Shown piece by piece: positions 20,266-32,059 of a DNA stretch of 64,000 bases. Source of the DNA: Piscibacillus salipiscarius JCM 13188 (GTDB lineage: Bacteria > Bacillota > Bacilli > Bacillales > Alkalibacillaceae). How positions within the stretch are numbered: position 1 is the first letter of the stretch; every line of letters begins with the position of its first letter. The position numbers and the translations under genes were made by a program. The notes under the pieces were generated by a model. The model made no database searches and was not told the DNA's origin. It was given only the letters and a program-made list of their open reading frames with translations. The DNA is taken from contig NZ_BBCD01000001.1 in NCBI RefSeq assembly GCF_001311865.1, forward strand, positions 186,001 to 250,000. Reading direction: 5' to 3'.

Positions 20266-22678
20266 TTACATAAAATGATATGGTTCTAAATCAATCGTTA
20301 ATTGTAATTGACTTTTATTTATTTGTTTTTGAAAATGATTTAATACAGATTCTAAGGCCTGATCAACATCTTCACGCCTTTTATATTTTAACATGCATTG
20401 ATACCTGTAACGATCTTTAATACGCAGCATAGGCGAAGGCGTTGGACCCATTAACTGACAGTTACCAGTGGTATGGGTTGCGATAATATTAGCCGCTTCA
20501 TTCGCCACTTTTACAGCTTCTACATGATTATCATGTGAAATATTAATAAGTGCTAAATAATAATATGGTGGATACTGAAATTGTCTGCGAACTTGCATTT
20601 CTTTATTAAAAAAACGCTTCATAATCATATTGACTTGCAAGCTCAACGCTGTAGTGTTCTGGTGTATAGGTTTGAATGACAACTTCCCCAGGCAGTTGAT
20701 GCCTTCCTGCTCTTCCACTTACTTGAGTAAGTAGCTGAAAAGATTTTTCAGATGCTCTAAAATCTGGTAAGTGGAGCATAGAATCAGCTGCAATAACACC
20801 AACTAAGGTGACATTTTCAAAGTCTAACCCTTTAGCAATCATTTGAGTCCCAAGTAAGATGTCGGCCTCACCATTACCAAACTTCTCGAGTAATTTTTCA
20901 TGAGCACCTTTTCGGCTTGTCGTATCCACATCCATCCGAATAATGCCGGCATTAGGAAAATGTAAATTTAAAGCTTCTTCAACCTTTTGAGTTCCCGTTC
21001 CAAAAAAGCGAATGGCATCACTTTCGCAGTTTGGACAAATCTGTGGCATCGGTCTTTCATCATTACAATAGTGGCACTTAAGCTTATGCTGTTTACTATG
21101 ATAGGTCATAGAAATATCACAGTGATCACATGATATTGTTTCTCCACACTCACGGCACATAACAAACGTTGAATACCCACGTCTGTTTAACATTAATACT
21201 ACTTGTTCTTTACGTTCTATTCGTTCATTGATTTTATCAGTTAATGTTTCTGAAAACATTGACCGATTACCTTGCAATAGCTCTTGTCTCATATCTACAA
21301 TTTCAACTTCTGGCATAGCCTGCTCATTTACTCGTTCAGTTAGCTCAAGCAAGTGATAGACACCCTTTAATGCCCTAGCATACGACTCCAAAGTAGGTGT
21401 TGCACTACCTAAAACGACTGGACAATGGTGATCTGAAGCACGTTTTTTTAGCTACTTCACGAGCGTGATATTTTGGGTAATCTTCTTGTTTATAGGTTTG
21501 TTCATGCTCTTCATCTATAATGATAATACCTAAGTGTTCAAAAGGTGCAAAGATCGCAGACCTTGCACCAACAACTACGCGTACTTCTTTTCGGTGAATC
21601 TTTCTCCATTCATCATATTTTTCACCTTGAGATAACCCACTATGTAATACGGCAACATCAGATCCAAATCTAGCTTTAAACCTTGATACCATTTGTGGGG
21701 TAAGAGCAATTTCTGGAACTAAAACAATGGCTTCTTTACCTAGATCTAAAACACGCTGAATGGACTGCAGGTAAATCTCTGTTTTACCACTACCTGTTAC
21801 TCCATGAAGTAAGAAGGTCTGATAATATGTTTCGTTTATCGAATCTAATATAGGTTCAATAGCCTTTTGTTGTAACTCGGTTAATGATAATGGCTTAGTC
21901 GATTGATGCTCTTTTGTCTCAAAAGGATCCCGGTATACCTCCTGCTTCACCATTGTCAGTAACCCTTTTTTCACTAGTGAATCTATTGGACCTTTTGTGG
22001 TATTAAGCTCCTCTGTTAATTCTTTTAACAAAATAGGTTCATCTTGGTGAAGCATATAGGTTAAGACTTCCCGCTGTTTTTTAGCGTTTAAACTCAAATG
22101 TTCAAGTTCCTCTAATATGTTTACATCATCAACTGCTTTTTTGACTGCTGTATACGTTTTAACACGATTTTTCCCTTTAACAACGTACTTAATATCTATA
22201 AGTTGACCCTTTATGTATTGTTTTACTTGTGAATCCGTAAGGCCTGCTTCTGATAAATCATTAAAAGGGAATACTTCTCTACCCCCGGCTGCTTTCTGCA
22301 AAGAAGCTGGCAGGGAATCCATCTCGTCCAACAGCCATACTTCTTTATCATACGACGCTTTGAAAACAGCAGGAAGCATAGCTTGAAGTGCAGAAATTCT
22401 AAAGCATAACGTTTCCTGTCTTAGCCAAGAAGATAAGTTATTAATTCCTTAGTTAAAATAGGCGTGTAATCCATGACCTCTTGAATGGGTTTTAATTGAT
22501 CAAATTCACTGTGATTTGTTAAACCTACTACAAATCCCATGACCTTTCTAGGTCCCAGAGGTACGATCACGCGGATACCTGCTTGTACAATATCTTGAAA
22601 ATGTTCTGGAATTTCGTAATCTAATGCAGAATCGATTGGTGATGCAGCTACATCCACTACAACTTTAGCGATTTTCAA
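20266..22678 (-). CDS. priA: Primosomal protein N' (replication restart helicase PriA; three frameshifts)
   Basis: Reloads the replisome at stalled forks. N-terminal DNA-binding domain (IAKVVVDVA), Walker A GVTGSGKTEIY, IIIDEEHEQTYK, and zinc-binding cysteines in CRECGETISCDHC and CHYCNDERP. Missing T near 22434, an extra A in the seven-A run near 21447, an extra T in the seven-T run near 20611. Repaired length 803 residues, against 805 in B. subtilis. The probable start is TTG at 22678, overlapping the coaBC stop; as given, coaBC and priA are read in one frame (see findings). Confidence 0.93.
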
Positions 22679-23878
22679 TGTGTTTCCCCCCGCCATATCT
22701 TTTATAAAGATTTCAAATAAATTTCTTGCAACTTCTACTTTAGAATCCAAAGGAATGTCTTTTTCTAAACCATTTTTAGTCATAACATGTACTTCATTTT
22801 GATCAGATTTAAATCCTATATTTTATTGCCAACATCATTAATGACGATGGCATCTAGATTCTTTTATTTAATTTTTGCTTACCATACTCTTTTAGATTCT
22901 CCGTCTCAGCGGCGAATCCAACTAAATACTGTTGTTCTTTATGTTCACCTAAATATTTTAGGATATCTTTCGTTCTTTCAAGCTCTAAAACAAGTGGTCC
23001 ATCTTGTTTTTTAAGTTTTTGTTTAGATACATGTTTTGGGCGATAATCTGCAACAGCTGCTGACTTAATCACGATGTCTTGATTCTGAAATCTAGTTGTC
23101 ACCGCCTCGAACATTTCTTCAGATGTCGTCACTTCAATAAGCTCAATTCCCGAAGTCGTATCCAATTGTACAGGTCCTGAAACAAGCGTAACATTAGCTC
23201 CTAATTCTTTTGCCACTTCAGCAAGAGCATACCCCATTTCCCGGAAGAATGGTTAGTAAAAAAACGAACAGGATCAATCGTTTCCTGAGTAGGTCCTCCT
23301 GTAATTAAGACGTTTTACCTTTTAAAGGTTGCGCTCTTGTCTCATTTCGTTCAATCACTTCAATAATTTTCTCAGGTTCTTCTAGACGGCCTTTTCCAAC
23401 ATAACCGCATGCTAAGTAACCGTCTCCAGGTTCTATAAAACGGTAACCGTACTTTTCTAGCGTTAACAAGTTATTTTTAACAGCTGGGTGTGCATACATA
23501 TGTACATTCATTGCTGGTGCAATATATACTGGTGCAGTTGTTGCTAAAAGAGTCGTGGTGAGCATATCATCTGCTAGTCCATTTGCTAGGCGACCAAGTA
23601 AATGGGCTGTTGCTGGTGCTAAAATGACAAAATCTGCCCAGTCTGCTAAATCAATATGGGCTATTTTTTCAGGGTTCTTTTTCATCAAAAGCATCGGTAT
23701 AGACTGGGTTTCGAGATAGCGCTTGGAATGTTAAAGGCTGTACAAATTCGGTTGCGCCTTCTGTCATGATCACTCTGACATCTGCTCCACTTTGTACAAG
23801 TTTACTCGTCAATGCACAAGCTTTATATGCAGCAATCCCTCCTGAAACTCCTAGCAATACTTTTTTCCCGTTTAACAT
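22675..23878 (-). CDS. coaBC: Bifunctional phosphopantothenoylcysteine decarboxylase/phosphopantothenate-cysteine ligase (several frameshifts)
   Basis: Two steps of coenzyme A synthesis. The N-terminal FMN-dependent CoaC half has [11 protein letters not shown] and APAMNVHMY; the C-terminal CoaB half has [17 protein letters not shown] and VGFAAETE. Extra A near 23680; missing A near 23315, 23242, 22862 and 22822; and an extra G in the six-G run at 22686-22691 that removes its stop. Repaired length 401 residues. The ATG at 23878 ([10 protein letters not shown]) has GGAGG 8 bases upstream. It starts a new unit after the rpoZ terminator. Confidence 0.93.
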
Positions 23879-23934
23879 AATATGGTCCTCCAATAATACG
23901 GTAATATTAATTACATTTTAACATGAACCGTTAT

Positions 23935-23970
23935 AAAAAAGAAAAACAACCTGAGTCAATCAGGTTGTTC
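23935..23970 (-). terminator. Intrinsic terminator after rpoZ
   Basis: Minus strand: a 10-bp stem AACAACCTGA/TCAGGTTGTT (23945-23954 with 23960-23969) followed by a T-rich tract. It separates the yicC-remA-gmk-rpoZ unit from coaBC. Confidence 0.88.
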
Positions 23971-23988
23971 ATCTTACCTTATTTTAAT

Positions 23989-24193
23989 TTAGACAACTTC
24001 TTCATCAAGCGTTAATTTTTCATCCATAATCTCTTCAAGTGCTACACCAACATTTTTGAAGATTTAGTATCTTCTACTAACGCATGACCACCGTCTTCTT
24101 GCAGTTCTCTTGCTCGTTTTGCCGAGACAATGACTAAGGCATATTTAGAATTAATCTTCGTTAATAAGTTATCAACTGAAGGTTCTAAAATCA

Positions 24194-24194
<1 letters not shown>
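23989..24194 (-). CDS. rpoZ: DNA-directed RNA polymerase omega subunit (one frameshift)
   Basis: Small RNA polymerase subunit that helps fold beta-prime. 68 residues after repair, GTG start, beginning [20 protein letters not shown], with SAKRARELQ, the family core. One A is missing near 24055, before NVGVALEEI. The GTG overlaps the gmk stop (TAGTGA), the usual gmk-rpoZ arrangement in Bacillaceae. Confidence 0.93.
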
Positions 24195-25082
<888 letters not shown>

Positions 25083-25179
25083 TCCTCTACTCCCCTAACT
25101 ATAAATTTTACCATGTTTTTATTCTTATGTTATTTCCATAATTACTATTATAGTCTAAATATCATGAAAATCTCAAATA

Positions 25180-26058
25180 TTATTCAATATTTTGTACTTG
25201 TTCTTTAATTTTCTCTATTTCACTTTTCAATGCTACGACAATCTTACTAATTTGTACATTGTTAGATTTTGATCCGATAGTGTTCGTTTCTCTCAGTAAT
25301 TCTTGTGCAATAAAATCGAGTCTTCTACCAATAGGTTGAGAGAGTCTCATGGCATCTTCAACTTGTTCAATATGTGATAATAAACGTGTTATTTCTTCAG
25401 TTATATCAGCTTTATCGGCTAAAATAGCCACTTCTTGAACAATTCTTGATTCGTCGAAATGTACATCAGTTAAGTGTTCTTCAATTCTTTCCTTTATTTT
25501 AACTCGATATTCATTTTGAATCGTATTAATTTGCTCTTTTAACTGTAACGTAAGGCGTTTAACTTCATCTATTCTATTTAATACGTCTTTTTTTTAGAGT
25601 TTTTCCTTCTTCTTGTCTCATTAAATGTACTTTTTGTAAAACATTTTTCTAACACAGAAAGAACTTTTTCTTTTAAGTTTTCATCTAGATCCACTTCTTC
25701 ATTTTCTATAAAAATTCCTTCTAACTGCAAGAGTTCCTCAATTTCAATATCACCCGAAACAGGTCGATTCTTTTTAATGCAATCTAAAGCGTTTAAATAT
25801 TGATCAAGTAATTCCCAATTAACTTGAATAGACTTGGAACTAATTCCTTCACCTGTCATATTAATAAAAATTTCAGCCCGACCTCGGCTAAGATATTGGC
25901 GTACCTTTTTCTTCATTTCATCTTCAAGCACTAAAAATCACGAGCATTTTAAATGCACAATCTAAAAAGCGATGGTTAACTGTCTTTACTTCCATAGAAA
26001 TGGTTGTTTGGTCTATTTTTTCTTGAACCTGTCCAAAACCAGTCATACTATTAACCAA
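25180..26058 (-). CDS. yicC: YicC/YloC-family endoribonuclease-like protein (about four indels)
   Basis: Conserved family (YloC in B. subtilis) with endoribonuclease activity shown for some members. Starts MVNSMTGFGQ from a TTG at 26058 behind AGGTGA, with VNHRFLD and SRGRAEIF, and the C-terminal LDFIAQELLRETNTIGSK signature. Two bases are missing near 25942 (KMPRDFLVLED expected), an A is extra near 25647, and another in the eight-A run near 25590. Repaired length 292 residues. First gene of yicC-remA-gmk-rpoZ, divergent from rqcH. Confidence 0.88.
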
Positions 26059-26203
26059 TTTCTTCACCTACTTCACGATATTAGCAAATCAGCTACATCA
26101 TTATTGTTTCATGAAATGAAAGGATTTTTCAATAGTTTTCCGTAATGCCTAACGATTTAAATCTGTTTCGTGCTATACTATTCTTCGTATAGAGGTGATT
26201 ATT

Positions 26204-27907
26204 ATGGCATTTGACGGAATTGTTACTCGAGCAGTCTCCCATGAATTAAACCAAGAACTGTCGAGCGGACGAATTACAAAAATTTATCAGCCTACAGATA
26301 CAGAATTAATTCTTACCATACGTCAAAACGGACAGAATAAGCAACTATTAATATCCATACATCCGAATTATGCAAGAGTCCATTTGACTGATGAAAAATT
26401 TAATAACCCTAAAGAACCCCCAATGTATTGTATGGTGCTTAGAAAACATCTAGGTGCTGGCTTTATTGAATCCATAGAACAGGTTGAACTTGAGAGAATT
26501 ATTCATATTACTGTTCGAAGTAAGGATGAAATCGGTGATGAAAAGAAAAAGAAATTAATTATTGAAATAATGGGTAAGCATTCGAACGTGATTCTAATAG
26601 ATCCAGAAAGAAACATGATTTTAGATAGCTTTAAACATATTAGTTCACTTCAAAATCGACACCGTTCAATATTACCTGGACAGACATATGTTGCGCCTCC
26701 TGAACAAGGGAAGTTAAATCCTCTTGATTTAGATAGTAATGCATTTGTAAGAAAATTAGACTTTAACCAAGGCCGTATGGACAGACAAATACTTAATTTA
26801 CTTATGGGCTTATCTCCAGCAGTTTCTAAGGCTTTAGAGGAAAAGACTTATTTAGGACGCAATGAACAGTATGAACAGATCTTTAATGATTTCAAAACAA
26901 ACCTTGAGGATCATGAATATCAACCGTTTATCTTAAACGGCCCAAAGGATGATTTTCATGTTCTCGATTTAATTGGTTCATCAAAATTTAAAACATATTT
27001 TGAACGTACTAGCGACATGCTTAATGAGTTTTATAAAGGGAAAGCTGAGCGTGACCGCGTAAAAGGAATGACGCATGACCTTATGCGTTTTATAAAAAAT
27101 GAGCGCGATAAAAATGAACGTAAAATCAAAAAACACGAAAAAACATTGAAGAAAGCTGAGAAAGCTGATGACTACCAAAAGAAAGGTGAGCTTTTAACGG
27201 CTCACATGCACATGGTGAAACCGGGTGATGAATCAGTTACCGTTGTTGATTATTATGACCCTGAACAAAATGAAATGACGATCGAACTTAATCCAAATAA
27301 AACACCGAGTCAAAATGCTCAGCATTATTTTAAAAACTATCAAAAGCTTAAAAAAATCAAAAGAAATTGTATTAGTTGAAATAGAAAAAGCCAAAGAAGA
27401 AATTGATTATTTTTCACGCCTTATTCAGCAGTTAGAACAAGCACGAGAAGAGGATATCGAAGACATTCGTGAAGAGCTTCAGGAGCAAGGCTACCTGAAA
27501 CGAAAATCATCTTCTAAAAAGAAGAAGAAAAAGATGTTACAACCTGATTATTATCATGCAAATGATGGTACTGACATTGTTGTTGGGCGTAATAACAAAC
27601 AAAACGAGTATGTAACAAACAGACTGGCGAATAAAATGATCTTTGGTTACACACCAAAGATATTCCAGGCTCCCATGTCATCATTCGTTCAAATGACCCA
27701 AGTGAAGAAACGATTATGGAAGCAGCTAATATAGCCGCCTTTTACAGTAAAGCCAAACTATCATCCTCAGTACCAGTTGATTATACCCTAGTTAAACACG
27801 TTAAAAAACCAAACGGTGCTAAACCTGGCTATGTTATTTATGACAATCAGCAAACCATATACGTTACGCCAGATGAGCAGTTTGTTAAACAATTAAAGAA
27901 AGATTAG
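26204..27907 (+). CDS. rqcH: Ribosome quality control protein RqcH (NFACT family; two frameshifts)
   Basis: Bacterial Rqc2 homologue that adds alanine tails to nascent chains on stalled 50S subunits; also annotated as fibronectin-binding protein YloA. NFACT-N domain ([15 protein letters not shown]), middle coiled coil (about 290-430), NFACT-R domain ([14 protein letters not shown]). An extra A in the seven-A run near 27356 and a missing A near 27633; repaired length 567 residues. The ATG at 26204 is preceded by AGAGGTGAT. An extended -10 (TGCTATACT, 26171-26179) is the only promoter sign. Confidence 0.92.
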
Positions 27908-27909
27908 AT

Positions 27910-27943
27910 TAGGAACCTGAACGCGGTGTTCAGGTTCTTTTTT
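27910..27943 (+). terminator. Intrinsic terminator after rqcH
   Basis: Ten-bp stem GAACCTGAAC/GTTCAGGTTC (27913-27922 with 27928-27937) followed by six Ts, directly after the rqcH stop. Confidence 0.92.
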
Positions 27944-28035
27944 ACGCTTATTTATTTAAATTTACACCTATAGAAATCAAACTTACGCCCATAGAAGATC
28001 AGATTATATACCTATATTAAAAATTTTGCGAAAGA

Positions 28036-28135
28036 TGGCCACTCCTATAGGATTAGCGCTTGATGAAAATCACGCCTAGCGAATAGAAGTAGTTTAAGAA
28101 AGTTGAGACTGTTTCCAAGAAAAGCGTCAACAGCA
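28036..28135 (+). repeat. Degenerate Bacillaceae intergenic repeat element
   Basis: This part of the 306-base gap between rqcH and the lipoprotein gene has no open frame. It contains phrases known from palindromic intergenic repeats widespread in Bacillaceae: CCACTCCTATAGGATTAGCG, a hairpin TGATGAAAATCA flanked by GCG/CGC, and AAAAGCGTCAACAGCAG at the end. Compared with the form I remember (CACTCC-TGCGGGA … GGAAAGCGTC) it is eroded and AT-rich. The rest of the gap (27944-28035) shows nothing I recognise. Confidence 0.45.
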
Positions 28136-28165
28136 GCAATTAATACTGCAAAACAATTATTTTTA

Positions 28166-28193
28166 TTGAAAAACAATAAATTTATAGTAAAAT
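28166..28193 (+). promoter_or_regulatory. Sigma-A promoter of the lipoprotein gene pair
   Basis: Plus strand: TTGAAA (28166-28171), a 16-base spacer, TAAAAT (28188-28193), then the ribosome binding site AAGGGGGAT before the ATG at 28215. Confidence 0.6.
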
Positions 28194-28214
28194 ATAAAAA
28201 AGGGGGATAATTAA

Positions 28215-28601
28215 ATGAAATGCTTATCCATAATGACGATCATCACTCTACTTTTAATTACACAAGGATGCTCTAACCAAGCTGAGTCATTACCTGAACC
28301 TGAGGCCACTATTCAAGTGCAAAATGATTCTACATTACAATTTAACCGAGTCGAAATGAAACTGTATCAAGAAGATCACTTTGTAGCTGGTCAAAATGGT
28401 ATGTATGCGGATGGTTCTATTATCAGTAACGGTGATACATTAAGGTTTGAATATTTTGAAGAAGACCCAATTAAATTTAACGCTGAAACAAAAATTGAGT
28501 TAACACTTTATAATGATAAACAAATAGTAGATCAGCGAAATTACAATATAAACTTTAATCAATCAAAAGAAATTAACTTAGAGGTTAAAGATGAAGGTTA
28601 G
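28215..28601 (+). CDS. Small predicted lipoprotein
   Basis: 128 residues, family not recognised. A signal peptide with hydrophobic core (IMTIITLLLI) ends in a lipobox with cysteine at residue 19 (ITQGC), so the mature protein should be lipid-anchored outside the membrane. The mature part is acidic, with beta-like alternation (KIELTLYNDKQ), suggesting a small Ig-like or lipocalin-like fold, but this is only impression. Its 3' end overlaps the next gene by 11 bases, so the two are probably cotranslated. The pair replaces the cys genes found between pyrE and rqcH in B. subtilis. Confidence 0.75.
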   Translation: MKCLSIMTIITLLLITQGCSNQAESLPEPEATIQVQNDSTLQFNRVEMKLYQEDHFVAGQNGMYADGSIISNGDTLRFEYFEEDPIKFNAETKIELTLYNDKQIVDQRNYNINFNQSKEINLEVKDEG

Positions 28602-29130
28602 GAAACGAAATATAATATTAATTTCAACATTACTTGGTTTCTTATTATTTCCGAGTATTACTCAAAACGATTACCTACAAGAGGTTAGTACTACTGTCCT
28701 TTCTAGTGAAAACGTTGAATCTATTACACTATATTCGACCGAGAGTGATGTGCTGAGGATTTTTGGCAAGCCCGAAAAAATCCATAAAACAAAGAATCCA
28801 ATCTCTAGTTATTATAAGTATGCCGGGTTGGAAATAGGTATCAATAACCAACAGGTATTTCGTTATATTATTACCGATAATTATACTACTCAGCATGGAA
28901 TTAAGGTTGGAGATTCTAAAGAACATGTTATTGACATTTATGGTAACAATTATTATAAAAAAACAGAATCCGGGAGTTTTATCATGGGCTATATTGATTA
29001 TGAAAATAATATAATTCTTGAAATTGCCCTAAATAAAGATTGTGTGATCGGTATGTTAATTAAAAAAGTAGTTCAAACTAGAAACTTGAACTACCTAAAA
29101 CACTTAAAGATTATTACGCCATTCTATTAA
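28591..29130 (+). CDS. Secreted or membrane-anchored protein with BamE-like repeats, unknown function
   Basis: 179 residues as read. An N-terminal hydrophobic helix (about 7-20) is a signal or anchor. Two similar segments follow, one with ESDVLRIFGKPEK and one with KVGDSKEHVIDIYGNNY, a pattern of the small SmpA/OmlA (BamE)-like fold. The last 20 codons lie over the pyr operon terminator. With five instead of six As at 29062-29067 the frame would stop at 29069, after LIKK, so the true protein may be about 158 residues. It starts inside the lipoprotein gene. Confidence 0.65.
   Translation: MKVRKRNIILISTLLGFLLFPSITQNDYLQEVSTTVLSSENVESITLYSTESDVLRIFGKPEKIHKTKNPISSYYKYAGLEIGINNQQVFRYIITDNYTTQHGIKVGDSKEHVIDIYGNNYYKKTESGSFIMGYIDYENNIILEIALNKDCVIGMLIKKVVQTRNLNYLKHLKIITPFY
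29062..29094 (-). terminator. Intrinsic terminator of the pyr operon
   Basis: Minus strand: a 9-bp stem GTAGTTCAA/TTGAACTAC (29068-29076 with 29086-29094) followed by six Ts, ten bases after the pyrE stop. It overlaps the 3' end of the convergent plus-strand frame. Confidence 0.85.
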
Positions 29131-29705
29131 GGTGTTCATCTGGTTTGTATCAAAATCGCCGCTCTCTACAAGCTCATGGAGTAACGTATCAAATGTTAAT
29201 AAACTATAAGATTCATATCCATGTTCTTTCATATTTTTTTGACTCTTCATCAAGTTATATGAAAAATAGATAAAATACCTAATACCTCTCCTCCGGCTTC
29301 TTCAACCGCATTAGCTGCTTTAATGGAACTTCCTCCAGTTGAGATTAAATCTTCAATAACAAGTACTCGCTCACCATTGCCTATTTGACCTTCAATCTGG
29401 TTGTTTAACCCGTGGCTTTTAGCTTTGTCGCGAACATAGACCATTGGAAGATCTAACTGATCAGCAATCCAAGCTGCGTGTGGAATTCCTGCTGTTGCAC
29501 AACCGGCGATGACTTCAACCTCTTTAAAATTTGTCTTAATCTCTTGTAACATGGCTTCTATAACAGATTTCCTGACTTTTGGGAATGAAATAATTATTCG
29601 ATTATCACAATAGATCGGTGACTTGATTCCGGATGTCCAAGTAAAATAATTCTCTGGGTCTAACTTTATGGCACCAATATTAATTAGTTGTTTCGCTATA
29701 CTCAT
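29104..29705 (-). CDS. pyrE: Orotate phosphoribosyltransferase (one frameshift)
   Basis: Joins orotate to PRPP to give OMP. The PRPP site is [14 protein letters not shown]. One T is missing near 29262; repair continues [18 protein letters not shown] to a TAA at 29104, about 200 residues (B. subtilis 216). The ATG at 29705 lies inside the end of pyrF (26-base overlap) behind AAGGAGTGG. Last gene of the operon; it converges with the plus-strand accessory frame, overlapping it by 27 bases as read. Confidence 0.94.
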
Positions 29706-30391
29706 GATTCCACTCCTTTAATGCCCGCTTATACGCAGCTTTTGGGTTCTTTGATTGTGTAATACTCCTGCCCATAACGAGATGATCTGAAAACCTAGCT
29801 TGAGATGGGGTTGCGATTCGCTTCTGATCATCTGCGTGATCATGTTTAAGGCGAATACCAGGGGTAACCGTTACAAATTCAGTCCCGCACAACTGTTTAA
29901 TAAACTTAGATTCCGCTACGGAGCATACGACTCCATTTACGCCAGCACGCTTAGCTAATTCTGCATAAGAAAGAACGACCTGTTCCATAGGCTCTTTAAT
30001 TAATAGTTCGTTAGACAACATGAGATCATCCGTCGAGGTTAGTTGCGTGACTGCCAATAACAATGGAATTTTCGTCGCGCTCCCTTTCTCCAGACCTTTT
30101 TAGCTGCTTTCATCATGTCTAATCCGCCTGATGCGTGTATATTAACTATATCAACATCAAGGTGAGCTAAACTTTTCATGGCATGATAAACTGTATTCGG
30201 TATATCGTGTAATTTTAAGTCTAGAAAAATAGAATGACCACGCTTCTTTAATTCTTGTATAAGTAGTGGCCCCTCACGATAGAATAGCTGCATACCAACT
30301 TTAACAGGAGCTTCATTTAATTGATGCACATCGAGGAAATCTAATGCCTCTTTTTTAGTGTGAAAATCTAACGCGATATAGATGGAAGATT

Positions 30392-30395
<4 letters not shown>
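29680..30395 (-). CDS. pyrF: Orotidine 5'-phosphate decarboxylase (one frameshift)
   Basis: Decarboxylates OMP to UMP. TIM barrel with [13 protein letters not shown] (catalytic Lys/Asp pair) and the C-terminal [14 protein letters not shown] and VMGRSIT phosphate gripper. One A is missing near 30099, in AAKKGLEKG; repaired length 238 residues. The ATG at 30395 overlaps the pyrD stop by 4 bases (ATGA). Confidence 0.95.

Positions 30396-32058
<1,663 letters not shown>

Positions 32059-32059
<1 letters not shown>

Noticed and set aside
22421-22783. A fused CoaBC-PriA protein
   Set aside because: The fusion depends on the sixth G of a run; with five, a normal stop/start overlap appears, and both proteins have their usual lengths.
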